From Macrosoma leucophasiata (Eukaryota; Arthropoda; Insecta; Lepidoptera; Hedylidae), in assembly GCA_036365455.1 (NCBI GenBank), contig JAWQUS010000001.1:21803001-21867000 (forward strand): 64,000 bases of DNA, in the 5' to 3' direction. The notes beneath the pieces are model-generated. The model did no database searches. It was not told the DNA's origin and was given only the letters and a program-made list of their open reading frames with translations. Below are positions 17,400 to 29,753 of this stretch, piece after piece (position 1 is the stretch's first letter; the number at the start of each line of letters is the position of its first letter). Made by a program: the position numbers and the translations under genes.

Positions 17400-18900
17400 T
17401 AAAACATAGAATATGTTGACCTTTATTCCGTAATCATATTTATAGGTATCCTAAATTTAAATTTCAGACGTAGTAAGATAATTTAAAGAATTTGACATAG
17501 ATTTGGAGATAAGCATCAAAATATTTCAATTGTGTACATAAGAACCCTAGAGAACAAATAGCATCATACTCGTACATAGCTCATTGATTATATTGTGTCA
17601 ACAAGCATTTAGTGGCAATTCAACATATATCATTATGTACCGTTCATAACAACCGATTGCCGTTCGCCAATTAGCAAGATAAAACCGGAAAAAGGAGGTT
17701 AACGACAGTGTTTCAAATAAATATACCACCTATGTCACACAAGTCACACAACCCAAATGTCTGATTTTTTAATTCCAATAAAAATATTAAATATTATCAC
17801 TAAAGAGGATAAATATTCAATGCATTAGCATAAAGGATGGGATTTTGAGATTTCTTCTACTTATAAATATATTTTTTGTCAAATAAAATAGAATTATCTT
17901 TTTCAAACAAACAGTCCAGGTAACCAAGCTGTATAAATAAAACTAAAAACTTTGCATTAGGGAATCATACACACATAGGTACATACATTATATAGTATTA
18001 TGTAAATAGGTTAGTTTAAAAAACTTTCGACTAGTTTTAGAATTTTTGAAAACTAAAAAAACTAAATATCTAAAAATAATAAATACTTGCATTAACTATC
18101 AACAAAAGTAAGCATGTACGATTTGCACTAATAGAAAAGTTATATTGTCTAATAAATGTTAAATGTTTTATTAAAAAAAAATCAAGAAATTGGCAACTAT
18201 TGTAATATTTTTTTACTTTTTTATAAACGATCTTTTGCCTCATAAAGCGACCAGAATGCAATAAATTGACCGAACGATGCTTCCGTAAAAAGCACTTTTT
18301 AAATTGCTTAATTTTTTCATCAATTAAAACTCTTTTCATCCAAGTTTAAGGTTCAAATTCATTTACTTCTCAGCGTGTGATCAATTATTGTTAGTTACAA
18401 CTTTCGACCCTAAATAAATAAAACTGAAAATGAATTTGTCAGACTACACGACTTGATAACGTTTTATAGTTAATAAATTCTACTTAACGTTAATCTGCTC
18501 GTACATTCGGTACTTGACGTGGACAGCGATCCAATCGCAGAAACATCGTGTACGTTAAGGAAACAATCGTAAGTGTATGTAGTATTTCTTTCACAATTAA
18601 TCATTACAATGTTTTCTTAATATTTTTAATAAAACATAAATAACGTAAACTATGTGTTATTTTAACGATCCTACGTGTGTTCTTTGTTTTTTTTTTAGCG
18701 AATAACATCCCTTCCTTTAAATAATTAGGTACCTGTATATAACATATTGAGAGGATTTTAATTTTAAACAGGAATCTCGCCTTTTATCCAAAATTAATGA
18801 AAGGCAGCTTTTATTGCGACCGCGTAAGGTGTCCATGTAATCAAGCGGTAGCCAATTCCCTGATAGTACCTATTCCTTATTAACGAACAACACATAATAA
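17400..18900. other. AT-rich sequence, nothing recognised
   Basis: No repeat family shared with the rest of the window and no supported exon. A minus-strand open frame at 18070-18339 is Lys/Phe/Tyr-rich and looks like chance. Confidence 0.45.
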
Positions 18901-18904
18901 TTTT

Positions 18905-19262
18905 GAAGAAACGCGCATGGCCACGCGGCTGGTGTTGATCTCAAGCGGGCGCGGTCGGGTGTGTGATGGGTGACCGCTAGTGGCGAAAATAAATTTTAAA
19001 TAAATTTTAAAAATTAAAATGCGCGTTTCCGTGCTTCGGAGGGAACGTTAAGCCGTCGTTCCCGGTTGCTATCGATAGATAGCAGTTGTTAAACCTTATC
19101 GAATGCCTTATGGGCGGTTTAAAAACTCAACAGCGGGTTGGCTACTAACCCTTATCTCTACCAACCCGCAGTGGAGCAGCGTGGTGGAGAAAGCTCCAGG
19201 CACCCTCCCAAGAAGGGGAGAGACTCGTGCCCAGCAGTGGGACGTATCAAGGGTTGCCATTA
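18905..19262 (+). mobile_element. LINE 3' end (RTE-like)
   Basis: Contains CCAACCCGCAGTGGAGCAGC, GTGGTGGAGAAAGCTCC and GCCCAGCAGTGGGACG, the well-known 3' terminal phrase of a lepidopteran LINE, preceded by GC-rich 3' UTR. Confidence 0.6.
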
Positions 19263-19294
19263 TTATTTATTAGGTATATTACATCATTTTACTT

Positions 19295-19599
19295 CATAAA
19301 GCAACACCGGAGGGGAGTAGCCATATGCAGGCTTTCCCCTCTGTCAAAGTACAAGCCCAAATGGGCCTATACCTGTCGCCTAGATGTTTAAATGTGTGCG
19401 TGAAATTGTTTCTGTATTTTGTTAAAGTCAAGGTGTGAGTTTCGTAGTAATAGACGATTTTTGTAGTGTGCGTGTGTGTCGCATGCATTTCCCCCCGCAA
19501 AAAATGACAGACTGTTTTGCATCGGTAATAAACGCTAATCGATGCTATGGCTACTCCCCCCTGCAGTCCGCCGCGGCTGGTGGCCCATGTTGCTCTTTG
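19295..19599 (+). mobile_element. MITE family C
   Basis: Begins CATAAAGCAACACCGGAGG and ends with the inverted GCCCATGTTGCTCTTTG. The interior has GTAGCCATATGCAGGCTTTC and TGACAGACTGTTTTGCATCG. Other copies: 21790-22055, 34700-35017, 48975-49264. Confidence 0.75.
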
Positions 19600-19619
19600 T
19601 TTATTTATAAGAATCTACA

Positions 19620-21735
19620 AAAGTAAACTCCTATATCAAAAATTTCAAAATGCATTTAAATATTTGCATTTAATTAAAAATGGTACAAAACAAGTAGGTA
19701 CTTACTATAGTATCTATTTTGTGTATAGTACACAACACACACAGTAGGTAGTATTGTATAATATTATTAATGGAAACCACGCAGAAGCGATTAATCTAAA
19801 CCGATCGTTTAAAAAAATATCGCCTGCAAACAAGGACCATTAAAAATTATCGTGAACAAAGAAAATCACAATGGGTAGGTAGATTGTGTTGATTGATCTA
19901 CGAAACCGTGTTACTGAGTTGCAATGGCTATTCGGAAATTAAACGAGAATTTATATTTTAAGGATAAAAGTAAGTAGGTACCTGCCTACTTTGTTAGTTT
20001 TACTTTTTTAGGGTTCCATACGCAAAGGGTAAGAACGGGACCTTACTACTAAGATTCCGCTGTCCCTCCGTCTGTTCGTCACCAGGCTGTATCTCATGGA
20101 CCATGATAGCAAGAGATTTCATTTTCATAGATGATGTATTTCTGTTTCCTCTATTACAACACAGTTTCCGTTGACAGCAACTGCCCAAAATAGGATTCCC
20201 CGTGTAAAATAAGAGAGAGAAGAGTTAAGCCTGCAGATAATAAAAATTTAAGAGGAGTTTGATCTCTTGCAGTAAATGCAGCATAGCACGCTCATCAGCA
20301 CGGGCCCAAATTTAAACCCCGGACCTTACTCACACAAGACAGTAATTTCACATATACATTATTAAATTTTGCTTGTGTAGTAAATTTGATTAATTGATGG
20401 TAAATAATATTCAGCTGTCAAAGGAGAATACGAAAATGCAGTCAGAATTACGAAAAAAATACTCCAATTTCGTCTTCAAAAAAAGTAAGTAGTAAGATTT
20501 ATGCAACATAAACATAACCTCACAAAGTTTATTTATTTTTTATTGATCTTTTACCTACTAGACTACTGTTTGTAAGATATAATATAAATTTCATGACATA
20601 AATAAACGTAATAAGGTATCAGCGGTAAAATGGCAGTCAACAATTATTATGTTGACTCCCATCATTATTCAAAATATTTTTAATCACCGCAATTTTTAAT
20701 AACAAGGCATCTTTATTGTACACAGCGTCCTATTAAGTGCTTACGAAATATATTTTGAGGAAAAGTGAATGAACGATCGAAAAATTTCAATATAATTATT
20801 CGATCACAATTAATTGAATCGAACATTTCAAAATGGCGCTGGTCGACGTTTAAACATTTTTGATCCGAATCACTTGCGTCCAACCGATTGACAGCCAGAT
20901 TACTGGACTCCAATTTGAACAGGGGCCTATCCTCATGACATCACAGTCGTTGAAGCGCAACCAAGCTTCGCTTTCTCATTTCAACCAAAGCACGCGCCCT
21001 TACGATTGAACTTGTAAAATGTTTTAAGAATAAGGACCTCGAGCTTCTGCTGGTACCTTAATTTAAATTTTCATTCGGCCATTCTTTTTTGCGATTCCAT
21101 TGAATTCGCCATTTTAATGTCTTCATTCAAGATCATCGAGTAAATTGGGTATTGTTAAAGTATGGCTGCAAATTATATTACCTGGCCTGAATACCTACTC
21201 GTTGTGGAAGTCGTGGATTTAACTAAGAAACGAATAACTTTAATTAACTAATAAACTTAAAAAAAAACAAATTCCAATCCCATCGATAAATGTTTTGACC
21301 TTTTTCTCAACTTTTCAATATTTTATTCATTCCCAAATCTCATTATTTGTTTCATGATCCTTACGTTTAAATGAACGTCAAGTAAGTCATTTACCATATA
21401 ACTGTCGAATGCCGAGAATTATAAATATTGTTTAGATGTAATAAAATGTACTAAAATCACAGTAAAGATTAAGCTGAATTAGATTACGACACAAAAGATT
21501 TGATATCAATACTGAGTTCCATAGTCACTTGGTCAATCGCCTTTAAAATCAGCCTAATCAGTCCAATCGTACTCAAGTGATGCAAAGCAATGAAGAGCAT
21601 TTCATTCTTTTATAGTTAAAAGAAGAAGATTAAGATATAAGTATCTAGGAGGTTGACGTGTCAGTTATTAAAAAAACAGTCCAAGCCACTATAATAGTAA
21701 AAGCACAGTATATGAAAAGTCTTCAATGCATACTT
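19620..21735. other. AT-rich sequence with one old repeat
   Basis: GGGTTCCATACGCAAAGGGT and CCTCCGTCTGTTCGTCACC near 20010-20110 match a common lepidopteran repeat also seen at 40390-40520 and 48590-48680. Otherwise nothing recognised; no supported exon. Confidence 0.45.
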
Positions 21736-21789
21736 ACGGTGAGATTCACAGATCGCAATACGCCTTTACTTTCAACAGAGTATGCTAAA

Positions 21790-22055
21790 TAGCGTTTATT
21801 ACCGATGCAAAACAGTCTGTAATTTTTTTGCGGGAGGAAATGCGTGCGACACACACTCACACTACAAAAATTGTATATTACTACGAAACTCACACCTTAA
21901 CTTTAACAAAATACATAAACAATTTCACACGTACATTTAAATATCTGGGCGACAGGCATAGTACCATTTGGTCTTGTACTTTGACAGAGGGCAAAGTCTG
22001 CATATGGCTACTCCCCGCCGGTCCGCCGCAACCGGTGGCCCGTGTTGCTCTATGG
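21790..22055 (-). mobile_element. MITE family C, one end missing
   Basis: Begins inside the element (AGCGTTTATTACCGATGCAA) and runs to an intact end GTGGCCCGTGTTGCTCTATGG. Confidence 0.7.
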
Positions 22056-22186
22056 TTGCACCACGATATTTGTTAAAGTTGTTGTAACATTTCACATCCT
22101 GCTCTAACATTAACAGATTTCTTTAAGTTAGAAAAGGATGTGAAATGTTATAATAACTAAGTCGTGTCGTGGTACACAGGCTTAGA
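22056..22186. mobile_element. MITE family E
   Basis: GGTTGCACCACGATATTTGT at the left, then TAACATTTCACATCCTGCTC and, inverted, AAAAGGATGTGAAATGTTA; ends near CGTGGTACACAGGCTT. Confidence 0.6.
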
Positions 22187-22259
22187 ACTGTCAGTAAAGT
22201 ATGAGTTTTGACAGTTCTAAGCATACTTTGCTGAAAGTGAAGACGTAGTGCAAAAATAT

Positions 22260-23440
22260 ATGAATCTTAATCAATCTATGAACCATGTGGAAAAAGTGAC
22301 CAGGGTTACGACCATTGTTCATTAGTAGAAAAAAAATAATGCAACGAAAAATTATATCTTAAAAGGAATTTTCATTAGTTCTGATGAAGACACAGATAAT
22401 GCGAGCAACACGTGTCGTTTACATTTCTCTGAGAATTCCTTGTCACTTACCACGCCTCTTAAAGTTTATGAATCGAATATCGGCGAGATAATGTTGAGAC
22501 AGTATGCCGTAAATTTGATCAAAGGTCATGCAATGTGGTGCTATCCACCTCGTTAAGTAGATTATGTCAATGTATGAGAAAAATGTCGAGAATGTATTCC
22601 GTGGTGTTGAGAAAAATATCAAGTAATATATACTTAAACCTAATAATTGAACACTTTTTAAGATTTTTGTATTTTTTATTAATTTTATATGGTTTTAAAA
22701 AACTTCGTGGAGATTTTGTTTTGCGTCATGACTAACGTGACCATTGTTATCGGCACTCAAAACGGGATATTCTCAAAATTAACCTTCAAAGAACCAGGCG
22801 GGAAGAGGCTCACTTACAAACGGCCAGCTATATATTATACAAAAAAACAATATTGAAAATTTTGTAAAAAATGTTTTTTTACTATCATATAAACTATAAT
22901 TTAATGAAGTCGATTAAAAAAGAAGTATCTATTAATATTTAGGTAAATTGTTTGACAAAACTTTGCAAGAGTTTCAAAACTTTTACTTTTCTTATTATTA
23001 TTGCTACAAAACGTTTAAAGTTCTTGCAAATTTTTGTCAAATATTTTTTTGTCTCAAAGAAATTCATCGACACGTATTCTAAAATATCTATCAATATAAA
23101 ATGTGAATAAATAAGGTTTACACTGTCTGCATTCCGACTTTGGTTCCTGCTCGCTTGAATTTGTATGCGTCTCGCAACCTTTGACGCTTGTATCGGTGAA
23201 CACTTGTGTAAGCATCTGATAGTAATATATAAGATATATTTTGTTTGCTTCAATTCATCCCAATTACATCAAGGTTTAAATAAACTAGCAGGTTTCTTGG
23301 ATGGTCTAAAGTTCAGACTCTAAATCTCAATGTGTCCTAAATTGCTCATTAACATGGGAAGCGAATAGAGATTGCGCTTCTACATACCTCGCCTACTAAA
23401 ACTATTCTATATTTTTCAACTAAAATTATTAAAAAAACCT
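22260..23440. other. AT-rich sequence, nothing recognised
   Basis: No shared repeat or supported exon. Open frames here are Ile/Leu/Lys-rich chance frames. Confidence 0.45.
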
Positions 23441-23506
23441 TCAAATGATGTATGTAAATTCAGCAATTGGTCCACTCAACATTTCAGCTAAAAGACGTCC
23501 ACAAAA

Positions 23507-23545
23507 GATGACTGACGACCAACCTTCACCTGGTCGTCAGTCATC
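23507..23545. repeat. Perfect hairpin, 15-bp stem
   Basis: GATGACTGACGACCA (23507-23521), 9-nt loop, TGGTCGTCAGTCATC (23531-23545). It sits at the edge of a LINE fragment. Confidence 0.85.
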
Positions 23546-23735
23546 TCGGGGGAGAGCCTGCCTACACTTCGTCTTCCGGTACGCGATCGCCATCCGAGAA
23601 CTCTTCTGCCCCAACGGCTTGAGTTTCGCTATTCGTTGGGCTATGTCGGTTACTTTGTTTGTCATGCGGATGATCCTCATTTCTAATTCGATCTCGATTC
23701 TCGATTTACAAAAATACCTATATATAACTTTCACT
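23537..23735 (-). pseudogene. LINE reverse-transcriptase C-terminal fragment
   Basis: The minus-strand frame includes RIIRMTNKVTDIAQRIAKLK, the usual run-up to the C-terminal WxWAGHI-type zinc-knuckle block of a common LINE group. Here the downstream block is eroded. No promoter or intact domain. Confidence 0.55.
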
Positions 23736-23739
23736 CCAT

Positions 23740-25870
23740 TGGGTTACAAAGGGTAGTAAGTAATCCAACAACATAAGGCCATTTCCGTGACAGGGAAATG
23801 TTAGGAGAGTCTCAAAGAAAGGATTATTTTACAATAACGTAAAGTAAAATATAAATACTGCTTAATTTTAAAAGATTCACATAAATATTCTTTACATCAT
23901 TTTCAGTCCATTGAGTTAGCAAGGGAAGCAAGTATTCCAACAACAATACGTCTTTTCCGAGACAAGGAAATGTAAGAAAAGCATTGAAGTGCTCAAAATC
24001 GTGTTGGCTTCACTGATATTAAACTTCAATCGAATATTAACTTCGATCCGAACGTTTCGACAACATAATTCACTTCCTTACTTGAATTATTTAAACTGGA
24101 ATGTAAAAATGAAAACACGCCTAGTTGGAAGCGGGATATGTTTAATTAGGCGTGTTTGTGTACTATTTACTAGGACCAGTCCACCGCCCTTGGCATTCAC
24201 ATTCGACATTGAGTGGGGGCTCGTCCCGACCATAGAGTTATGCAGCGCGAGTGCCGCCAACTTGTTATTATCAACTTGAAAGGAATGTGAATGAAGATTT
24301 ATTAAGCTTATTTAATCTGTCACAACGATTTCATCTGTAAATTGGCCCATTGTACACTTTTCCTCGATACTGTATTACGCATTTCCGAAAAGGTTACGTG
24401 TTTCTCTTTTTCAATTCCAATAACGTCTGTGCCACGACACCCAACATTACGTCGTATATTTAAATGTAAGAGACATGTCGATTTCAGAACGACAAAAGCT
24501 ATTATAAATATGCAATGCGTAAAACTTATTTATTACCATTTTTTTAATAATATGTAAGCATGTGAGCTTTTACTAATATTTTATGTAGAGAACTTTAAGT
24601 ATAATGGTAGAGGTCTCGATTCAGATGCTTGGTCAATCCTGAAGATTTTCCTCTGCCATAAATTAGAGGCTAACGATAATATAACCATCTAAACGAAACA
24701 CGATAGCGCGGGATACTACCATTACCGCATACATAACTTAAATCGAGCGTGTTTCAAAAATACATAAACTTTATTTTTGCCATATTATTTCTAAATATGA
24801 TGCAGAAGAAGAAATTTACAAATAAAGTACTTAAAGTTAGATGTGATATTGTGTTCCCGTTTAACAATCCTCATTGGGCACGACCCATATACTGACTATG
24901 AAGTCACAGTTGACACAAAATGCGGCGTTACAATTCAGTCACGACCGACCTCCAGCACGTCCACATGACCGTTATACTGTCATTTGCTCATAGCGGTGTG
25001 CGATGTATGGAATATTAATTGGTCTCATTTCATTACGGGCGACTGAATAGTGGCGCCAAAGAAATGTCAATTAGAACATGAATGTAGTGTTCCCCTATCC
25101 CAGAAAAAAAATGTAACCGTTAATTCTCGTCATCACTCGTGTGTCTGTCTGTGTGTTAGTCTGTCACAGCCATTTGCTCCTATAATAGTGAATCGATTGA
25201 GTTGCAATTTGGTATAGAATGTAAGTATATTAGCGATTCTAACATGCACGTGTAACGTATTTACATCATTTAAATTCATTGGTCGTTTAAATTAATTTTA
25301 CATACAGCAGCCATTGTTAGGGCATAAATAAGAAGAATTTAAAACGTTTTTTAAAAGTTTTGTGTCAAGCTTCAATTTTGAGGTGTGGATGGATGATGAT
25401 GATCTACAAGTCGCGTATATGCTCTCGTATAGGTTTTGAGACAAGTTTAAGGATACTAAAAGAAAGATTTATACGAGTTTACATCCGCTTATATTAAATA
25501 CCGAGATTCTTACCCTATTTTAACTAAGATAACTGGACTAGGTCATAAGGAAAAATCATTAAGAGAACCCAGATATCACGATCCTGTAAATCATCTCACG
25601 TTCTTTTATTTTGTTCTTCACATCATCCGTAAATACAATCCTTTTATAATTACGCCATTTCTACAACATCATTCAGTCTATGGAATGCTGCTGAGCTTTA
25701 TATTGGTCCTTGTCAATAAATATTGTTACTCTTGTCAATTCCTTCGTCCAATTTTTGCAAAACAAGCAAAAGAAAAACAAATATAATAGCAATAAGAACG
25801 ACAAACAACTGTTAAGAGTCTATACAATGTTAAGCAATTCTGTCCGATTTATTTTTTAATCACAGCGAAC
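23740..25870. other. Mostly unrecognised sequence with scraps of repeats
   Basis: A family A scrap in reverse orientation lies at 24680-24725 (ACGAAACACGATAGCGC). CTGTCTGTGTGTTAGTCTGTC near 25140 is an old repeat. No supported exon. Confidence 0.4.
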
Positions 25871-25879
25871 AATACGACA

Positions 25880-25943
25880 GTGGCAATCTATAGCGTTTGT
25901 CCAGCAGTGGACATCTCTAGGCTGAAATGATGATGATGAACAC
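25880..25943 (+). mobile_element. LINE 3' end with (ATG)n tail
   Basis: GCAATCTATAGCGTTTGTCC, CAGCAGTGGACATCTCTAGG, CTGAAATGATGATGATGA: the terminal phrase of the LINE also seen at 32528-32665. Confidence 0.6.
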
Positions 25944-26074
25944 TAAGCCTGGGTTGCACCACAACATTTCTTTCACATCCTTCTCTTACTTAAAGAAATC
26001 TGCGAAAGTTAGAGAAGGATGTGAAATGTTACAATAACTAAGTATAAAAAATATCGTGGTGCAACCCAGGCTTA
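25944..26074. mobile_element. MITE family E, complete copy
   Basis: 131 bp with perfect 19-bp terminal inverted repeats, TAAGCCTGGGTTGCACCAC (25944-25962) and GTGGTGCAACCCAGGCTTA (26056-26074). Inner arms TTTCACATCCTTCTC and GAGAAGGATGTGAAA give a near-complete foldback. Ends carry TA, suggesting a Tc1/mariner-like origin. Confidence 0.85.
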
Positions 26075-26182
26075 AAGTTATTGTAACATTTCACATCCTT
26101 AACAGATTTTGTTTAAGTTAAAGAAGGATGTGAAATGTAACACTAACTTTAACTTTAACAAATATTGTGGTGCAACCGAGGC
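26075..26182. mobile_element. MITE family E, partial copy fused to the previous one
   Basis: AAAGTTATTGTAACATTTCA, inner foldback, ending AATATTGTGGTGCAACCGAGG. It shares the junction with the complete copy. Confidence 0.7.
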
Positions 26183-26189
26183 GAAGGTG

Positions 26190-27830
26190 CCATAAAGCCT
26201 TAAATGTAGAACTGAGTGAAAAGGAGATGTTGTGACCTCGGCTCTGGTTCGTACATGTCCTCAAAAAATGGGTGAATTAAAGAAGAATGCGAAAAAACTA
26301 CAATTCATTTATTCAAGAATATATTTTAGAGTTACAACCACATTTAATTCAAACGATTTTATCATTTTCAACCATGTTCAACATGGCGGCGATACAGCCG
26401 ACGCTTGGGATAGTGCTTAGGTGGATAAAACAAAAATAATCGATTTCGATAGTATTTAGAAAATTTTACTTTTTCTCCAAATGTCATGAAAATATCAAAA
26501 TTACATCGCCCGCCATTTTCGCCACGTTGGTTTTGAGTTGCAATTCTAACTACAAATAATGTTTTGTAACTGCAAACAAAGATAAATTAGTGAAAATATG
26601 CAGTAAAAACGTTTTTATATTGATTTTGCCTGTTAATGATATTGTGTAGGTACAATGCATGGCCGGAGGTCCATAAATTTTTGCAACATCTCCTTTGTCT
26701 TATCGCAAGCTTGCACCTTTACTCACAATGTACTAATAGTTTAAGTTGAAATTCTCGAGCACACTTTCACCACTTCAGTAATCGTTTTTAATTTTTATTC
26801 ATCCAGAAAAAAAAAATCCTGAGTAGTAGTGACCTTATCCTGGATGCGCCTACATTAACCTCCTTTTATGTTGCATTACTCTCCTTCTAGCTCTCAGTAC
26901 AAGAAGTACAGTTCATTACGTAGGTACGTTACTGGTCTCGATGGACACTCATTGAAATAATAAACCTAAGATAGAGAAAACCCAAAGAAGAGAAGACCTT
27001 CCTTCAATAAAAAAGGATATTATCTACGAGTCGTTATTGCACATTAGAATTGATAAGTTGTTTATTTTTCTACTTTAATTAAGTTCTTTCTTTTGATACT
27101 TTACTTGTATAAATTTCAGTCATTATGCAGATACAATATCGAATCAATACCTATAAGTAATTAAAAACCAGCTCCGTATTTTAATTCGATTGAAATCGTC
27201 TTGTCGGAAGTTTAAATTGCTACTGTGTGCTCTACAACATTTCGTACGTTCGAACGACATTCTTGATGGGTTGGCGTCAAACGTGGAGGTATTGTCTAAA
27301 AGTTTCGAATTTCAATCAAAAAAACATTTAATTCGACTTAATAGTTGTATAATTGATATCCTTACACCTTTACTTTAATAATGATAGCTTTTACAAGGAA
27401 TACATATGTAAAGTGCTACAAATTCTCTCATGTGAACCATAATAATAATTGTCGTATTTTTTGTAAGATAAAATTCATTATAAAACTTTTATAATCTATA
27501 CTTATAATAAGACTATAGAAGTGTGCATATTGTACATAAAAAATATTTTTTTAAAAATACCAGGGGATGTTACTAGATCGATACCGAACACAAATATGTG
27601 ATTAGAAAAAAAATTGTCTGTCTGTCTGTCTGTTTGTTCAAGCATCACACAAAATCTAAAGTTACGATGAAACTTGATATAATTATACTTTAACCTTTGG
27701 CGCACAACACTGGGTACTTTTTATCCCGGAAATATGTCTGTTTGTTTGTGTGTTTGTGCACGCTTATTTCAGAAATGGCTTATCGGCTTTGCAGTTTCAC
27801 TAATATATTGTGGTAAGTTTTACTAAACAT
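26190..27830. other. AT-rich sequence, nothing recognised
   Basis: Contains (TGTC)n tracts near 27617 and 27737 linked to old LINE-type repeats. No supported exon. Confidence 0.45.
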
Positions 27831-27864
27831 TTAGTGTCTGTTTCGTGTCAATCGGTTCACGGAC

Positions 27865-28430
27865 GCCCAGCGTCCCGACGTCCAGCGTTCCGAGGCCAGT
27901 GTCCTGACGCGCAGCGTCCCGACGCCCAGCGTCCCGACGCCCAGCGTCCCGACGCCCAGCGTCCCGACGCCCAGCGTCCCGACAACCAACGTCCCGACGT
28001 CGAGCGTCCCGAAGCCCAGCGTCCTTACGTCGAGCGTCTCGACACCCAGCGTCCCGACGCCCAACGTCCCGACGTCGAGCGTCTCGACCCCCAGCGTCTC
28101 GACGCCCAGCGTCCCGACGCCCAGCGTCCCGACGCCCAGCGTCCCGACGCCCAGCGTCCCGACGCCCAGCGTCCCGACGCCCAGCGTCCCGACGCCCAGC
28201 GTCCCGACGTCCAGAGTTCGGAGGCCAGTGTCCTGACGCGCAGCGTCCCGACGCCCAGCGTCCCGACGCCCAGCGTCCCGACAACCAGCGTCCCGACGTC
28301 GAGCGTCCCGAAGCCCAGCGTCCTTACGTCGAGCGTCTCGACACCCAGCGTCCCGACGCCCAACGTCCCGACGTCGAGCGTCTCGACCCCCAGCGTCTCG
28401 ACGCCCAGCGTCCCGACGCCCAGCGTCCAG
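27865..28430. repeat. 15-bp minisatellite, block 1
   Basis: About 37 tandem units of GCCCAGCGTCCCGAC with point variants (GTCGAGCGTCCCGAC and others). A higher-order duplication is visible: the variant string containing GAGGCCAGTGTCCTGACGCG occurs near 27892 and again near 28221, followed by the same order of variants. GC-rich in an AT-rich setting. Because the unit is a multiple of 3, long chance open frames run on both strands (PSVPT, GVGTL, RRDAG, WASGR repeats); I do not treat them as proteins. Confidence 0.95.
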
Positions 28431-29753
28431 AATCGGAATCAGAATCAGAAACTCATTTATTCATTTAGGGTGACAGGCACCTCTTATAACACGTCAAAAA
28501 CAAACAAAATAAATTAAAGCGAATAACAATTGATATACATGTCAAACAAGATAAAAAATATATGTAAAGTCAAGAATATCACTAAGATAAAACTAAATGT
28601 CATAAACTAATGTAAAAAGTATATCAGTAAAATGTCTCTTTTCCCCTTTACAAACTGATAACAAAGAGTAAAAAGAAAAGAAAAAGAGTCATTCTTTGTC
28701 ATTCACCGGCAAAGTTCCAAAGGCCAATATGATCTGAGAAAAACTTGCCGGAAAAAACTCAGTCAGCTCTTTTAAAAATATCTCTTAGGCATATTTTTAC
28801 AATTTTCCATAATTTAAACAAGCTTAAAATTAACAATATAATATCAACATTACACTTTGATTATTACATTTAACACCTTTGTGGAGCTAGATCAGCATTT
28901 AGCCAAACATTTCTATCCTTGAGATAGTCCTCGAGTTTATAGTAAGCCTTTTTACATAGAGTGCGTTTAATTAATGCTTTGAATTTACCATCGGTGAGTT
29001 CAGCAATCCCGGCTGGGATCTTGTTATAAAATTCTACACTATATTTTAGGAAAGATGTATTAGTTTTCGTCAGTCGAAAACTTGGCAGAGACAACTTGTT
29101 CTTATTCCTCGTATTATAACTATGCCTATCGGAGATTTTATCAAACAGATGTAGATTTTTCCTCGCGAAAAGTATATTTTCATAGATGTAATGGCAAGGG
29201 ACTGTCATTATATTTATTTCTTTAAATAGTTCTTTCAAAGAATCACGACTACGTAAGTTATACATCGCTCTAATGGCCCTCTTTTGTAATACAAAAATTG
29301 ATTGTATGTCAGCCGCTCGACCCCACAATAAAATACCATAGGACATGACACTGTGAAAATAGCTAAAATAAACAAGTCTTGCAGTGTCTATATCAGTTAA
29401 TTGCCTAATTTTTCGAACAGCATAAGCTGCGGCACTCAGACGTTTCGCTAACTGCCTAATATGTGGTCCCCATTGTAACTTCGAGTCAAGCGTTATTCCC
29501 AAGAAGGTAGCGTCATCAACAAATTGAATTTTGTCATTGTTTATAAAAATGTCTCCTTCTTTACTTTTTACATTAGGGAGGGTAAAACGGATACATTTGG
29601 TTTTTTTACTATTCAGTGCAAGATTATTGACAGTAAACCATTTATGTACTTCTCCTATGACCTTATTTACAGTATCGTAATCTGGATTCCGTCTGTTCAT
29701 TATAAAAACTATTGAAGTATCGTCTGCAAATAAAATTGTTTTGGGCATACTAT
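28431..29753 (-). mobile_element. 5'-truncated LINE inserted in the minisatellite
   Basis: The 3' end is on the left (28431, with TGATTC-type repeats on the minus strand and a tail containing CATTTATTCATTTAGGGTGA). The coding part occupies about 28870-29750. The 5' end is truncated within the reverse-transcriptase palm, and 15-bp repeats abut both ends, as expected for insertion into an existing array. The first 80 bp of the 3' end recur at 63920-64000. Confidence 0.88.
28870..29753 (-). pseudogene. LINE reverse transcriptase, C-terminal part
   Basis: About 290 codons open to the stop. It starts at [13 protein letters not shown], which holds the FADD catalytic motif (YxDD type), continues through NLALNSKKTKCIRF, FLGITLDSKLQW and HSVMSYGILLWG, and ends with the usual LINE C-terminal KxxLxxxxFYNKIP-type region. 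Function in intact elements: target-primed reverse transcription. Here endonuclease, fingers and most of the palm are gone, and the frame reads straight into the upstream minisatellite (GVGTL repeats) to give a chimeric 465-codon frame. The intact C-terminal frame suggests a recent insertion. Confidence 0.88.

Larger units (their letters stand above)
21738..22252. mobile_element. MITE D interrupted by MITE C and MITE E
   Basis: D pieces at 21738-21789 (GGTGAGATTCACAGATCGCA) and 22187-22252 (CTTAGAACTGTCAGTAAAG to GAAGACGTAGTGC) flank the C and E insertions described separately. Confidence 0.6.

Noticed and set aside
20713..20913. 66-codon minus-strand frame
   Set aside because: No homology recognisable, AT-rich, short; chance frame.
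23989..24279. 96-codon frame with GC-rich stretch as an exon
   Set aside because: No recognisable domain and no convincing splice sites; left as unassigned.
27810..28517. Long open frames of PSVPT / AQRPD / GVGTL repeats over both minisatellite blocks as a repeat protein gene
   Set aside because: Open on both strands and in several frames because the 15-bp unit is a multiple of three and lacks stops; no start context, splice signals or domain support.
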